Assembly (NCBI GenBank): GCA_016294075.1
Contig: JAEDCQ010000002.1
Coordinates: 186,001-250,000, forward strand
Direction: 5' to 3'
DNA from: Lachnospiraceae bacterium
GTDB lineage: Bacteria > Bacillota > Clostridia > Lachnospirales > Lachnospiraceae
DNA: 64,000 nucleotides
The notes under the pieces were generated by a model. It had not been told where the DNA came from, did no database searches, and saw only the letters and a program-made list of their open reading frames with translations. Position 1 is the stretch's first letter. Each line of letters begins with the position of its first letter. Shown here piece by piece: positions 36,208 through 45,132 of this stretch. A program made the translations under genes and the position numbers.

Positions 36208-36783
36208 ATGAATAAAGGTTGTTTTTATGCTCACTATACGGCAGAGATTAGCGATGAAGCAAAAGTGGGCGAAGGTACAAAAATTTGGCAGTATTGTACT
36301 ATAATGAAAAATGTGGTAGTTGGTAAGGCGTGTAACATTGGTCAGAACGTGTTTCTTGAAGCGGGAACCCAAATAGGAGATCGTGTAAAAATAAAAAATA
36401 ATATTGCGATATATTCAGGAGTAACTATTGAAGATGACGTTTTTATCGGGCCGAATGCTGTATTTACCAATGTTATTAATCCAAGAAGTTTTATTGAAAG
36501 GAAAAGTGAATTTAGACCAACTATTATAAAAAAAGGAGCAACTATAGGTGCAAATGCTACTATTATATGTGGACATAGTATAGGAAAATATGCGATGATA
36601 GGAGCTGGAGCTGTGGTTACAAAAGATGTTCCAGACTATACATTAGTAGTTGGTAATCCGGCAATTAAGGTGGGATATGTATGCTGGTGTGGGGAACAAA
36701 TCCATTTTCATAATTCAAAAGCAATTTGTGTATCTTGTAAAAAAAGTTATGAGATATTTAAAAATCAGGTTGTAGAAGTATAG
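36208..36783 (+). CDS. Hexapeptide-repeat N-acetyltransferase (WlbB/WbpD-like)
   Basis: A 191-residue left-handed beta-helix protein with many I-G-x-x-x-x-I hexapeptide repeats (IWQYCTIMKNVVVGKACNIG, then VFIGPNAVFTNVINPRS, then ATIGANATIICGHSIG). It ends with a Cys-rich tail C-W-C-G...C-V-S-C (residues about 155-176) that looks like a zinc ribbon. The family N-acetylates the C3 amine of the UDP-diaminosugar acid. Position between WlbA-like and WlbC-like genes supports this. Only one base separates it from the upstream stop; an AAAGG lies upstream of ATG 36208. Confidence 0.85.
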   Translation: MNKGCFYAHYTAEISDEAKVGEGTKIWQYCTIMKNVVVGKACNIGQNVFLEAGTQIGDRVKIKNNIAIYSGVTIEDDVFIGPNAVFTNVINPRSFIERKSEFRPTIIKKGATIGANATIICGHSIGKYAMIGAGAVVTKDVPDYTLVVGNPAIKVGYVCWCGEQIHFHNSKAICVSCKKSYEIFKNQVVEV

Positions 36784-36794
36784 AAGAGGTTTAT

Positions 36795-37916
36795 ATGGAA
36801 TTTATCAACTTAAAAGTACAATATCAGTATTTAAAAAAGGAAATAGATGCAGGAATAGAAAAAGTTATTTCAAAAACAAACTTTATTATGGGAGAAGAAG
36901 TTCGTTTATTTGAGGAACAATTAGCATCTTATGTTGGAAGAAAATATGCAATTAGTTGTTCTGATGGAACGGCTGCATTGCAACTTATTTATATGGCATA
37001 TAATATTGGAGCGGGGGATGCTGTGTTTTGTCCCGATATGACATTTATTGCATCTGTTGAGCCGGCAGTGATGTTAGGAGCTACTCCCATTTTTTGTGAT
37101 ATTGATTCCGTTAGTTATAATATTTGTGTGGAAAGTTTGGAACGGCAGATACAATTTGTGTTAAAGGAGGGGAAACTTCGACCACGAGCTATTGTAGCTG
37201 TTGATTTTATAGGTAATCCGGCGGATTATGATGCATTAATGCAGATTGCAAAAAAATATGATTTGATCTTGATAGAAGATGCGGCACAAGGCATTGGAGC
37301 TCTATATAAAGGAAAGAAATGTGGAAGTTTTGGAGATGTTGCGGCTACTTCATTTTTCCCTTCAAAGCCTTTGGGATGTTATGGTGATGGAGGGGCTGTT
37401 TTTACTGATGATGATAAATTGGCTGAATTGTTGAACTCTTTGAAGGTTCATGGAAAAGGTGAAAGTAAGTATGATAATCAAAGAATAGGAATTAATTCGA
37501 GATTAGACACGTTACAGGCGGCGATTTTATCGGTTAAGTTAAATAAACTAGATGAAGAAATGGAAAAGAGACAGCATGTTGCAATGGTTTATGATAATGC
37601 TTTGAAGGACTATTTTCAAATTCCAGATATTGCTGAGGAAAAGCGTAGTTCGTATGCGCAATATGCATTATTAGCGCATAACAGGGAACATAGAAATGAA
37701 TGTATTTCTATATTAAAAGAAAATGATATTCCAAGTATCATCTATTATCCGAATCCTTTACATTCGATGAAGGTGTTTGAGAATTGTATTATTGGTAATG
37801 AGAGTTTTAAAAATACCATTGATTATGCTGAAAGGACGTTTTCTATTCCATTTTCTGCGTATGTAACAAAAGAGGAACAAGAAAAAATTATTGAGGTACT
37901 AAAAAAGTGTATATAG
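36795..37916 (+). CDS. DegT/DnrJ/EryC1/StrS aminotransferase (WlbC/WbpE-like)
   Basis: A 373-residue PLP aminotransferase with the Schiff-base Lys191 in FFPSKPLGCYGDGGA, CSDGTAALQLIYMAY and LIEDAAQGIGA for cofactor binding. The start MEFINLKVQYQYLKKEI is typical of the WbpE/WlbC group, which aminate C3 of UDP-3-keto-GlcNAc uronic acid. With the two genes before it, the cassette order is oxidoreductase, acetyltransferase, aminotransferase, as in wlbABC. AGAGG precedes the ATG. Confidence 0.87.
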   Translation: MEFINLKVQYQYLKKEIDAGIEKVISKTNFIMGEEVRLFEEQLASYVGRKYAISCSDGTAALQLIYMAYNIGAGDAVFCPDMTFIASVEPAVMLGATPIFCDIDSVSYNICVESLERQIQFVLKEGKLRPRAIVAVDFIGNPADYDALMQIAKKYDLILIEDAAQGIGALYKGKKCGSFGDVAATSFFPSKPLGCYGDGGAVFTDDDKLAELLNSLKVHGKGESKYDNQRIGINSRLDTLQAAILSVKLNKLDEEMEKRQHVAMVYDNALKDYFQIPDIAEEKRSSYAQYALLAHNREHRNECISILKENDIPSIIYYPNPLHSMKVFENCIIGNESFKNTIDYAERTFSIPFSAYVTKEEQEKIIEVLKKCI

Positions 37917-37930
37917 ATTAAGGTAGGGGT

Positions 37931-39046
37931 ATGAGAGCATTATTTGTCTTACAAAGTGGGCAATTTTTATATGGTGCAAGTCGAAGTATTGAAGGGTTAT
38001 TAAAGAATATTGACTTCGAGTTTGATTTAATGATTTGCAAGAGTTTCACAAAAAATGTTGATGAAGAAGCCATAAGAAGACGGTTTGGCGATAATTTAAA
38101 AAATATCTATGTGGTTTGGTTGCCCCGATATAGATGTCAGTTTTTTGATAATCATGGTATATATAGTGAATTATCTCACTATGTAAATAATATTATGGCC
38201 ATGTTATTGAGGGGAATTAGAAAGAGAATTATTAGAAAGGGAAAGTATGATTATATACATTTGAATTCACTTGTTTTATATCCTATGATTGATGAGGAAA
38301 GCAAATATATAATTCATGCGAGAGAAATAATAAATCCTTCGTATCAATTGAAAAAGTTATTGGTTAATAAAGTGAAAAAAGCATTTGGAATTATTTATAT
38401 TGATGATGCTACCAAGGTTTCTGTTGAGAAGGAATATTTACATCCTAAAACATTGTTATTAAATAATCCATTTGATATGACAGCGGTAATTGAAGTAGAT
38501 TATATGAGAACTATGAAACAATATAATCTGTCTGAGGGTACCACTGTATTTGCAATGTTGGGACAGATAGGAAAAAGTAAAGGGTCTGATATTGTTTTTG
38601 ATGCATTCCATAAAGTTGATAACGATGACATAAGATTATTGGTTTTGGGAAACAATGAGAATCCCTTTGCAAAACAAATGATGGATATGTATAAAGAGGA
38701 TAAAAGAATTATTTTCTGTGGTGAGTTAGAAAATACAGCGCCCATATACCGCATTTGTGATTATGTTTTTCGTGGTGAAGATCAGTTTTGCATTGGAAGA
38801 ACAATATTTGAAGGGTTGTATGCAGGTTGCTCTGTTATTATGCCAGGAGAAGAAAGAGATATAGAACGAGTTCCTGAAGGTGAGAAATGGAAAACTAAAA
38901 TTTATTTTTATAGACCAAAGGACATTGAAGATTTGTGCAGAATTATTAGGCAAGTTTTAAATAATAAAATGATTAATCGCCAATATTATAGTAACGTTGA
39001 TGAATATGTGAAAGAATATACTAAATATATAAGTGATATTTTATAA
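37931..39046 (+). CDS. Glycosyltransferase family 4
   Basis: A 371-residue GT-B enzyme. The start RALFVLQSGQFLYGASRSIEGLL contains the YGASRS loop seen in one GT4 subgroup; the C-terminal domain starts near TTVFAMLGQIGKSKGSDIV. CIGRTIFEGLYAGCSVIMPG stands where most GT4 enzymes have E-x7-E; only the second Glu is obvious here. It follows the WlbABC-like cassette by 14 bases and is the last gene before a terminator-like hairpin, so it probably transfers the diaminouronic acid or a neighbouring sugar. Donor inferred only from position. Confidence 0.82.
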   Translation: MRALFVLQSGQFLYGASRSIEGLLKNIDFEFDLMICKSFTKNVDEEAIRRRFGDNLKNIYVVWLPRYRCQFFDNHGIYSELSHYVNNIMAMLLRGIRKRIIRKGKYDYIHLNSLVLYPMIDEESKYIIHAREIINPSYQLKKLLVNKVKKAFGIIYIDDATKVSVEKEYLHPKTLLLNNPFDMTAVIEVDYMRTMKQYNLSEGTTVFAMLGQIGKSKGSDIVFDAFHKVDNDDIRLLVLGNNENPFAKQMMDMYKEDKRIIFCGELENTAPIYRICDYVFRGEDQFCIGRTIFEGLYAGCSVIMPGEERDIERVPEGEKWKTKIYFYRPKDIEDLCRIIRQVLNNKMINRQYYSNVDEYVKEYTKYISDIL

Positions 39047-39066
39047 TTGAATATATATTTTATTAT

Positions 39067-39108
39067 AAGGATTGAGTTCGTTAACTTATTGGGCTTAATC
39101 CTTTTGGT
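39067..39108 (+). terminator. Hairpin terminator closing module B
   Basis: AAGGATTGAG at 39067-39076 pairs with CTTAATCCTT at 39094-39103, a 10-base stem with one G-T wobble and a 17-base loop that contains GTTAAC. The 3' arm runs into TTTT and then GGTTTATTT. It lies 20 bases after the last stop of module B and before a new promoter, so it probably ends the upstream operon. Confidence 0.6.
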
Positions 39109-39136
39109 TTATTTGGCATCCAATAGAATAAATTTA

Positions 39137-39165
39137 TTCTCAAATATTAAGAAAAAGTGTATAAT
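39137..39165 (+). promoter_or_regulatory. Putative sigma-A promoter for module C
   Basis: TTCTCA at 39137-39142, 17 bases, then a perfect TATAAT at 39160-39165. It lies between the hairpin and the start at 39207, which has an AGAGGGG ribosome site. The stretch 39047-39206 is the longest clean intergenic gap inside the polysaccharide region and holds only these two signals. Confidence 0.55.
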
Positions 39166-39206
39166 ACAAATTGTATAAATTGTTATATACAAAGGAAAGA
39201 GGGGCC

Positions 39207-40247
39207 ATGCAATTATCAGATTATATTGTTGGAAAAGATTGTACTGTTATCGAGGCAATGCAAAAAATTGAAATAAATGCCAAAGGAATTGTTTATGTAT
39301 GTGATAATAATGTTATATGTGGTTCAGTTACAGACGGGGATATTAGAAGACATATTTTAAATAATGGAAGTATAAGGGATAATATTGAGAAAATAATGAA
39401 CGCGGCTCCGATTGTTTGTAATGTAAAAAACAGAGAATTGGCATACTCGCAGATGATGCGTCAAGGTATTCGTTCATTACCTATATTAGATGAAAATAGA
39501 GTAATTGTTGATATTGTTTTTTGGAATAAAAATACAAGAATTGAGAAAAAGCAGCTTGGCGTTCCGGTAGTAATTATGGCAGGAGGAAAAGGTACCCGAT
39601 TATATCCGTATACGCAGATATTACCGAAACCTTTGATACCAATTGGAGAAAAAGCAATTACAGAACATATTATGTCACGATTTGAAGAACATGGATGTTG
39701 TCATTTCGATATGATAGTGAATTATAAAAAGAATTTAATTAAATCATACTTTTTAGATAATGAAAATAAGTATGATGTAGATTTTATAGATGAGAATGAG
39801 TTTTTAGGTACAGGCGGTGGATTAAAACTTTTAGAAGGAAGATATAATACTTCATTTTTTATGACTAATTGTGATATTTTAATTGAAGAAGATTATGAGA
39901 AAATATTAGATTATCATTATAATAACAAGAATATTATTACAATGGTTTGTGCTGTTAAAAATATGAAAATTCCTTATGGCACAGTGGAGGTATCAGATGA
40001 TGGGAAAGCATTGTCATTAAAAGAAAAACCAAGTTTTTCTTTTATTACAAATACGGGCTTTTATGTAATAGAACCAGCTTTTTTAAATATGATACCTTAT
40101 AATACATTCATTCATATTACAGATGTAATTCAGAAATGTATTGATACAAATAAAAATGTCGGCGTTTATACTATTTCAGAAGATAAATGGTTAGATATGG
40201 GACAGATGGAAGAGATGGAAACGATGAAAAAGCGTTTAAATATATAA
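39207..40247 (+). CDS. CBS-domain nucleotidyltransferase (PtmE/LegX-like)
   Basis: About 346 residues. An N-terminal CBS pair (residues about 5-115, with VCDNNVICGSVTDGDIRRHIL and GIRSLPILDENRVIVDIV) is fused to a sugar-1-phosphate nucleotidyltransferase with MAGGKGTRLYPYTQILPKPLIPIGEK and FLGTGGGL. PtmE (LegX) of Campylobacter has this architecture and makes GDP-glucosamine for legionaminic acid. The frame also has a TTG at 39171, but ATG 39207 is preceded by AGAGGGG and gives the expected CBS start. It opens module C and is followed by nonulosonate genes. The CBS pair suggests control by a nucleotide, which is inference. Confidence 0.85.
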   Translation: MQLSDYIVGKDCTVIEAMQKIEINAKGIVYVCDNNVICGSVTDGDIRRHILNNGSIRDNIEKIMNAAPIVCNVKNRELAYSQMMRQGIRSLPILDENRVIVDIVFWNKNTRIEKKQLGVPVVIMAGGKGTRLYPYTQILPKPLIPIGEKAITEHIMSRFEEHGCCHFDMIVNYKKNLIKSYFLDNENKYDVDFIDENEFLGTGGGLKLLEGRYNTSFFMTNCDILIEEDYEKILDYHYNNKNIITMVCAVKNMKIPYGTVEVSDDGKALSLKEKPSFSFITNTGFYVIEPAFLNMIPYNTFIHITDVIQKCIDTNKNVGVYTISEDKWLDMGQMEEMETMKKRLNI

Positions 40248-40281
40248 TGTTTATGTGTTTGTAATATTAATGAGGAATAAT

Positions 40282-40926
40282 ATGAATAATAATGAGATTG
40301 TAATAGTTGGAAGCAGTGGATGTGCAAAAGAATTGGTTTTACTTTTGAAGAGCAGTAAAGCTGATGATGGGAAGCCTTGGATTATAAAAGGTTTTGTTGA
40401 TAATGAAAACAGTGGAAGTGTTTGCAATTATCCTATTGTAGGAAACGATGACTGGTTGTTCAATTATAAAAGGGAACTTAATGTAGTAATTGGAATTGGG
40501 GATCCCCAAATAAAAAAAAGACTTGCTGAAAAATTACAACAGAATCCATTTTTAAAATTTCCCAATATTGTATCATCGACGGCGCGAATTGGCGATAATG
40601 TTACCTTGGGTAAGGGGTGCATAATATGCGACATGAACATTTTGACAGTTGATATTGCAGTGGGAAATTTTGTCACATTGAATCTTAATAATACGATTGG
40701 GCATGATGCAACGATTGGTTCGTATGTGACCATAAATTCAGGAAGCCACATTTCAGGGAATGTGCATGTGGGAGACGCGGTAACCATAGGAGCCGGAACT
40801 ACTGTAATTCAAGGACTAACGATTGGAGATGAAAGTATAGTGGGAGCTGGAAGCGTGGTAATAAGAGATGTAAATTCTAGAAATACGGTTGTTGGAAATC
40901 CAGTAAGGGTGGTGAAGACATGGTAG
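40282..40926 (+). CDS. NeuD/PglD-like sugar O- or N-acetyltransferase
   Basis: About 214 residues: a Rossmann-like N-terminal half (EIVIVGSSGCAKELVLLLK, then GFVDNENSG and IGIGDPQIKKRLAEKL) and a left-handed beta-helix of hexapeptide repeats (TARIGDNVTLGKGCII through AVTIGAGTTVIQGLTIG) ending in VVIRDVNSRNTVVGNPVRVV. This is the NeuD/PglD family. In a legionaminic pathway the relative LegH N-acetylates the C4 amine; in sialic acid loci NeuD O-acetylates. ATG 40282 has GAGGA five bases upstream and fits the family start better than GTG 40255. Its last bases overlap neuB. Confidence 0.85.
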   Translation: MNNNEIVIVGSSGCAKELVLLLKSSKADDGKPWIIKGFVDNENSGSVCNYPIVGNDDWLFNYKRELNVVIGIGDPQIKKRLAEKLQQNPFLKFPNIVSSTARIGDNVTLGKGCIICDMNILTVDIAVGNFVTLNLNNTIGHDATIGSYVTINSGSHISGNVHVGDAVTIGAGTTVIQGLTIGDESIVGAGSVVIRDVNSRNTVVGNPVRVVKTW

Positions 40927-41921
40927 AATCTACTATTATTATTGCAGAAATAGGAGTAAATCATAATGGAAGTATGGATTTGGCTAAGGAAATGATTCTT
41001 GAAGCTAAATGCTGTGGAGCTGATATTGTGAAATTTCAGACGGCCGAACTGGATTCGTTAGTGACTCGGGATGCACCACAAGCAGAATATCAAATCAAAA
41101 ACATGGGGAACAGTGGCGGACAAAAGAATATGTTGAGTAAGTTGCTTTTTACGTTTGAGCAATATGAAGAGTTGAACAGATTTGCAAAAGAAAATGCGAT
41201 TACTTTTCTGTCTACTCCATTTGACTGTAAAAGCATTGATTTTTTAGATAAGTTAAATATGCCATTTTGGAAAATACCGTCAGGAGAAATAACAAATTTT
41301 CCTTATCTGGTTAGAATTGCTAATACAAAAAAGAAAGTTGTAATGTCAACCGGAATGTGTACAATACAAGATATAGAAGAAGCAGTGCAAGTGTTGAAAT
41401 TGAATGGCACAACAGATATTGTTTTATTACAGTGCAACACGCAGTATCCAACAAGGATGGAGGATGTTAATCTTAGAGCAATGAATACACTTAAAGAACG
41501 CTTTGGTGTGGAAGTAGGGTATTCAGACCATACAGAGGGAATAGAAGCAGCAGTTGCAGCAACAGCATTGGGAGCAAGAATAATTGAAAAGCATTTTACT
41601 TTAGATAGAGAAATGGAAGGTCCGGATCATAAGGCAAGCATAGAACCGAAGGAGTTTAAAGAAATGGTTCGAATGATACGAAATATAGAGAAGGCATTGG
41701 GGAGCGCAGAAAAATATGTTTCTAGATCAGAAAAAGCCAATGAAGTTGTTGCAAGAAAAAGTATAGTTGCAAAAACAAAGATACAAAAAGGTGAAGTGTT
41801 TAGTGAAGACAATATTACAACAAAAAGACCGGGATGTGGTTTGTCTCCAATGCAGTGGAATGATGTAATTGGAAAAACGGCTTCACATGATTTTGAAGTA
41901 GATGAGATGATAGAGATATGA
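40920..41921 (+). CDS. neuB: Nonulosonic (sialic/legionaminic) acid synthase
   Basis: A 333-residue enzyme with the NeuB barrel: IIAEIGVNHNGSMDLAKEMI, ADIVKFQTAELDSLVT, WKIPSGEITNFPYL, VMSTGMCTIQDIEEA, VGYSDHTEGIEAA, IIEKHFTLDREMEGPDHKAS, and a C-terminal SAF (antifreeze-like) domain from about residue 275 (RKSIVAKTKIQKGEV). It condenses PEP with an N-acylmannosamine-type sugar. Which sugar is not decided by the sequence, but the PtmE-like gene and a LegB upstream favour legionaminic acid. It overlaps both neighbours (7 and 4 bases), so the set is tightly coupled. Confidence 0.93.
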   Translation: MVESTIIIAEIGVNHNGSMDLAKEMILEAKCCGADIVKFQTAELDSLVTRDAPQAEYQIKNMGNSGGQKNMLSKLLFTFEQYEELNRFAKENAITFLSTPFDCKSIDFLDKLNMPFWKIPSGEITNFPYLVRIANTKKKVVMSTGMCTIQDIEEAVQVLKLNGTTDIVLLQCNTQYPTRMEDVNLRAMNTLKERFGVEVGYSDHTEGIEAAVAATALGARIIEKHFTLDREMEGPDHKASIEPKEFKEMVRMIRNIEKALGSAEKYVSRSEKANEVVARKSIVAKTKIQKGEVFSEDNITTKRPGCGLSPMQWNDVIGKTASHDFEVDEMIEI

Positions 41922-43090
41922 AAAAGATATGCGTTGTAACAGCTACAAGGGCAGAATATGGTTTGCTTAAACCTGTAATGAGCAGAATAAAAGATGATGA
42001 AGGGCTTGAATTGCAAATTCTTGTAATAGGTGCTCATTTATCGCCAGAATTTGGATTGACATATAAGGAAATAGAGAAAGATGGTTTTGAAATCGATCAA
42101 AAAATAGAGATGCTTCTTAGTTCAGATACGTCTACGGGAATTGTTAAATCAATGGGTGTAGAATTAATATCATTGGCTGAATATTTTGAAGGACATAGAC
42201 CGGATATGCTAGTGGTTTTGGGAGATCGATATGAAATGTTAATGGTAGCATCTGCTGCATTGATTTTTGCTATTCCTATAGCCCATATTCATGGTGGAGA
42301 AATAACAGAAGGGGCATTTGATGATGCGATTAGACACGCAATTACTAAAATGAGCCAAATTCATTTCGCCTCGACAGAAGAGTATCGTCATCGAATTATT
42401 CAGCTTGGAGAAAATCCTCGGAATGTTTTTTACACTGGGGCGCTTGGTGTAGAGAACATAGTAAATGAAGAATTGTTAGATAGGACGTCATTAGAGAGCG
42501 ATATTGATTTTTTTATAGATGAAAATACAATTATGGTTACTTATCATCCTGTGACTTTAGAAAATATTCCTTCTAAAGTCCAATTTGAAAAGCTGCTTGC
42601 AGTTATAGAAAAGAATGAGAAACTACGTGTGATTTTTACAAAAGCTAATTCGGATACGGATGGCCGAATTATTAATTATATGATTGATAAATTTGTAGAA
42701 TCACATAAAGAACGTTGCATTGCGTTTACTTCTTTGGGGAGGTTGCGTTATTTAAGTGCTTTACAATTTTGTGGGGCAGTTGTAGGTAATTCTTCTAGTG
42801 GAATTATCGAAGCTCCATCATTTCATATTCCAACGATAAATATTGGAAATAGACAGCAGGGGAGAATTTATGCGGATACGGTAATAAACTGTGGATATGA
42901 AATGGAAAGCATTCAAATGGCATTGGATGAAGCTTTTTCCACTGAATTCCAAAATCAACTTAAAATGGTAAATAATCCATATGAAAAAATAGGTACTTCT
43001 AAATTAATTGTAGAAAAAATAAAAGAAATGCTTATTAAAGATAATGGCGTAAAAAAGCATTTTTATGATGTACAGTTTAAAGAAGAATAG
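41918..43090 (+). CDS. neuC: Hydrolysing NDP-GlcNAc-type 2-epimerase
   Basis: A 390-residue GT-B-fold epimerase: VVTATRAEYGLLKPVM (start motif), VLGDRYEMLMVASAAL, IPIAHIHGGEITEGAFDDAIRHAITKMS with the catalytic His and Asp/Glu, FYTGALGVENI, and VGNSSSGIIEAPSF. It hydrolyses the NDP-sugar while inverting C2 to give the mannosamine-type substrate for NeuB. LegG of the legionaminic pathway is the same family. ATGA overlap with neuB. The following 58 bases before the next gene hold no clear signal. Confidence 0.92.
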   Translation: MKKICVVTATRAEYGLLKPVMSRIKDDEGLELQILVIGAHLSPEFGLTYKEIEKDGFEIDQKIEMLLSSDTSTGIVKSMGVELISLAEYFEGHRPDMLVVLGDRYEMLMVASAALIFAIPIAHIHGGEITEGAFDDAIRHAITKMSQIHFASTEEYRHRIIQLGENPRNVFYTGALGVENIVNEELLDRTSLESDIDFFIDENTIMVTYHPVTLENIPSKVQFEKLLAVIEKNEKLRVIFTKANSDTDGRIINYMIDKFVESHKERCIAFTSLGRLRYLSALQFCGAVVGNSSSGIIEAPSFHIPTINIGNRQQGRIYADTVINCGYEMESIQMALDEAFSTEFQNQLKMVNNPYEKIGTSKLIVEKIKEMLIKDNGVKKHFYDVQFKEE

Positions 43091-43148
43091 TGTAAAGACG
43101 AAACAATACTTATAACTATACAAATATATATGAGGCATATGCAGAGTT

Positions 43149-44147
43149 ATGAATATAGCGGTAATTGGACTCGGTTCTATGGGAAAACGAAGAATTCGTT
43201 TGTTGGAGCAATATATAAAAAACGAAACGGAAGAATCTACCACATGGCAGATTGTAGGTATAGATGCGACATCTTCAAGATGTAAAGAATGTGAAGAGGG
43301 ATATAGTATTATCACATATCATTCGCTTGAAGAAGCATTAACTTTAGAGGTGATTGATTGTGCTGTTGTGTCAACATCTCCTCACACACATGCAAAAATT
43401 ATAAAAGAATGCTTAGAAAAGAATATTCATGTTTTTACCGAGATTAATTTAATTTCAGAGGGGTATGATGAGAATATCAAACTAGCTAAAGAAAAGGAAA
43501 GGATTTTATTTTTATCGTCTACTTTTATGTATCGAAAAGAAATGGAATACATTAAGAAGACGGTGCAGGAATCGTCATTTGCTGGAATGTATCGATATCA
43601 TATAGGACAGTATCTTCCAGAATGGCATCCATGGGAAAGTTATAAGAGTTTTTTTGTGGGTAGAAAGGACACCAATGGTTGTAGGGAGATTTTTGCAATT
43701 GAATTACCGTGGATAGTAGATACATTTGGAGAAATCAAATCTGTTTATTCTGTGCATAGAAAAGTTTCAAATTTAGAGATTGACTATGATGATAGTTATC
43801 AAGTTTTGATAGAGCATGTATCAGGTGTTGTTGGAAATATATCTGTAGATGTTGTAACACCAAAAGCAGGACGTGATTTGGAAGTATGGTCAGAAGGGTT
43901 TTATATTGCATGGAAGGGAACACCGGATACACTGATAAGATTTGATAACAGAGACAGAACAATAGAAGAAATCTTTTTATATCAAAATGTGGAACACACA
44001 GAAGGATATAATCAGTTTGTGGTGGAAAACGCATATTATGATGAATTAGTTAATTTTATACATTGTGTAGAAAAAAGAGAACAGCCAAAATATTCTTTTG
44101 AAAAGGATAGGGAAATTTTGGCATGGATTGATGAAATAGAGAAATAA
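43149..44147 (+). CDS. Gfo/Idh/MocA family oxidoreductase
   Basis: A 332-residue dehydrogenase-like protein: IAVIGLGSMGKRRIRLL binds NAD(P), TSPHTHAKIIKECLEKNIHVFTEINL stands where the usual EKP motif sits (here E-I-N-L, so the catalytic Lys is absent at that place), and MYRKEMEYIKKTVQE follows. The lost EKP Lys suggests altered chemistry or a binding role. Between neuC and neuA it probably modifies a nonulosonate or precursor. It is followed two bases later by another member of the family that keeps EKP. Confidence 0.75.
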   Translation: MNIAVIGLGSMGKRRIRLLEQYIKNETEESTTWQIVGIDATSSRCKECEEGYSIITYHSLEEALTLEVIDCAVVSTSPHTHAKIIKECLEKNIHVFTEINLISEGYDENIKLAKEKERILFLSSTFMYRKEMEYIKKTVQESSFAGMYRYHIGQYLPEWHPWESYKSFFVGRKDTNGCREIFAIELPWIVDTFGEIKSVYSVHRKVSNLEIDYDDSYQVLIEHVSGVVGNISVDVVTPKAGRDLEVWSEGFYIAWKGTPDTLIRFDNRDRTIEEIFLYQNVEHTEGYNQFVVENAYYDELVNFIHCVEKREQPKYSFEKDREILAWIDEIEK

Positions 44148-44149
44148 GG

Positions 44150-45085
44150 ATGATTAGAAAAATTTGTTTTGTTGGATTGGGATCTATAGCTGCTAGACAT
44201 ATAAAAAATCTAAAGAATATTTTTGGAGAGAAAGTAAAAATAGATGTACTTCGTTCGGGACAAGGGAACGCTTTATTGAACGATGATTTGCAGTGTATGG
44301 TTGAACAGATATATTTTGACTATGATAGCTTGCCTAAGGATTACGATGTAATATTTATTACGAATCCTACTAGATTACATTATAAAACTTTGCAGAAAGT
44401 TCATGTGAATGCAAAGCACTTTTTTATCGAAAAACCGGTATTTGAAACAGGGAAAGAGAATATTTCCAATCTTCAATTGAAAAAGGGAAGTATCTATTAT
44501 GTGGCATGCCCATTGCGTTATACGAATGTAATTCAGTATATAAAGAAGAATATTGATTTCAACAAAGTCTATTCGGTTCGTTGTATTTCTTCCAGTTATT
44601 TGCCCAATTGGCGACCGGGAATGGATTACCGTAATACTTATAGTGCACAGAAGGAATTAGGCGGAGGTGTGTCGATTGATCTTATTCATGAGTGGGATTA
44701 TATCTGTTATCTGTTTGGGGAACCACAGCAAATTAAGAGTTTTATAGACAAAAAATCCAAATTAGAAATTAATAGTGATGATATAGCAATTTATATTGCA
44801 GAGTATGCTGATAAATTTGTTGAACTGCATTTAGATTATTTCGGGCAAGTATCTATAAGAAAGATGGATTTATTGACGGATGATGATTCTATAGAAGTGG
44901 ATTTGATTGAGCAAAAAATAGTATATCGGAAAAAGAATTTAGTGATTAATCTAAGTGAGGATAGGGATTCTTATCAAAAAAAAGAACTATTACATTTTTT
45001 TGATATTATTGATGAAAAGTGCATAAATGATAATTCCATAGAATGTGCATGTCAGACATTGAGACTTGCAAGAGGATCTATGTAA
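44150..45085 (+). CDS. Gfo/Idh/MocA family oxidoreductase
   Basis: A 311-residue protein: KICFVGLGSIAARHIKNLK for NAD(P), ITNPTRLHYKTLQKVHVNAKHFFIEKPVF with the EKP motif, YVACPLRYTNVIQYIKK, and GGGVSIDLIHEWDYICYLFGE, where His stands as probable catalytic base. It is a tandem relative of the previous gene but only weakly similar. Such enzymes sit in many NeuB loci of clostridia, function unknown. Product likely acts on the sugar before CMP activation or on the chain. Confidence 0.78.
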   Translation: MIRKICFVGLGSIAARHIKNLKNIFGEKVKIDVLRSGQGNALLNDDLQCMVEQIYFDYDSLPKDYDVIFITNPTRLHYKTLQKVHVNAKHFFIEKPVFETGKENISNLQLKKGSIYYVACPLRYTNVIQYIKKNIDFNKVYSVRCISSSYLPNWRPGMDYRNTYSAQKELGGGVSIDLIHEWDYICYLFGEPQQIKSFIDKKSKLEINSDDIAIYIAEYADKFVELHLDYFGQVSIRKMDLLTDDDSIEVDLIEQKIVYRKKNLVINLSEDRDSYQKKELLHFFDIIDEKCINDNSIECACQTLRLARGSM

Positions 45086-45132
45086 TTATAGATTTAAAGA
45101 AGTCTAAGAAAGGTAGATAGAAACAGAGAAAT

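Noticed and set aside
41627..42037. 136-codon - strand frame over neuB/neuC
   Set aside because: Antisense to two strongly supported coupled genes, no family features.
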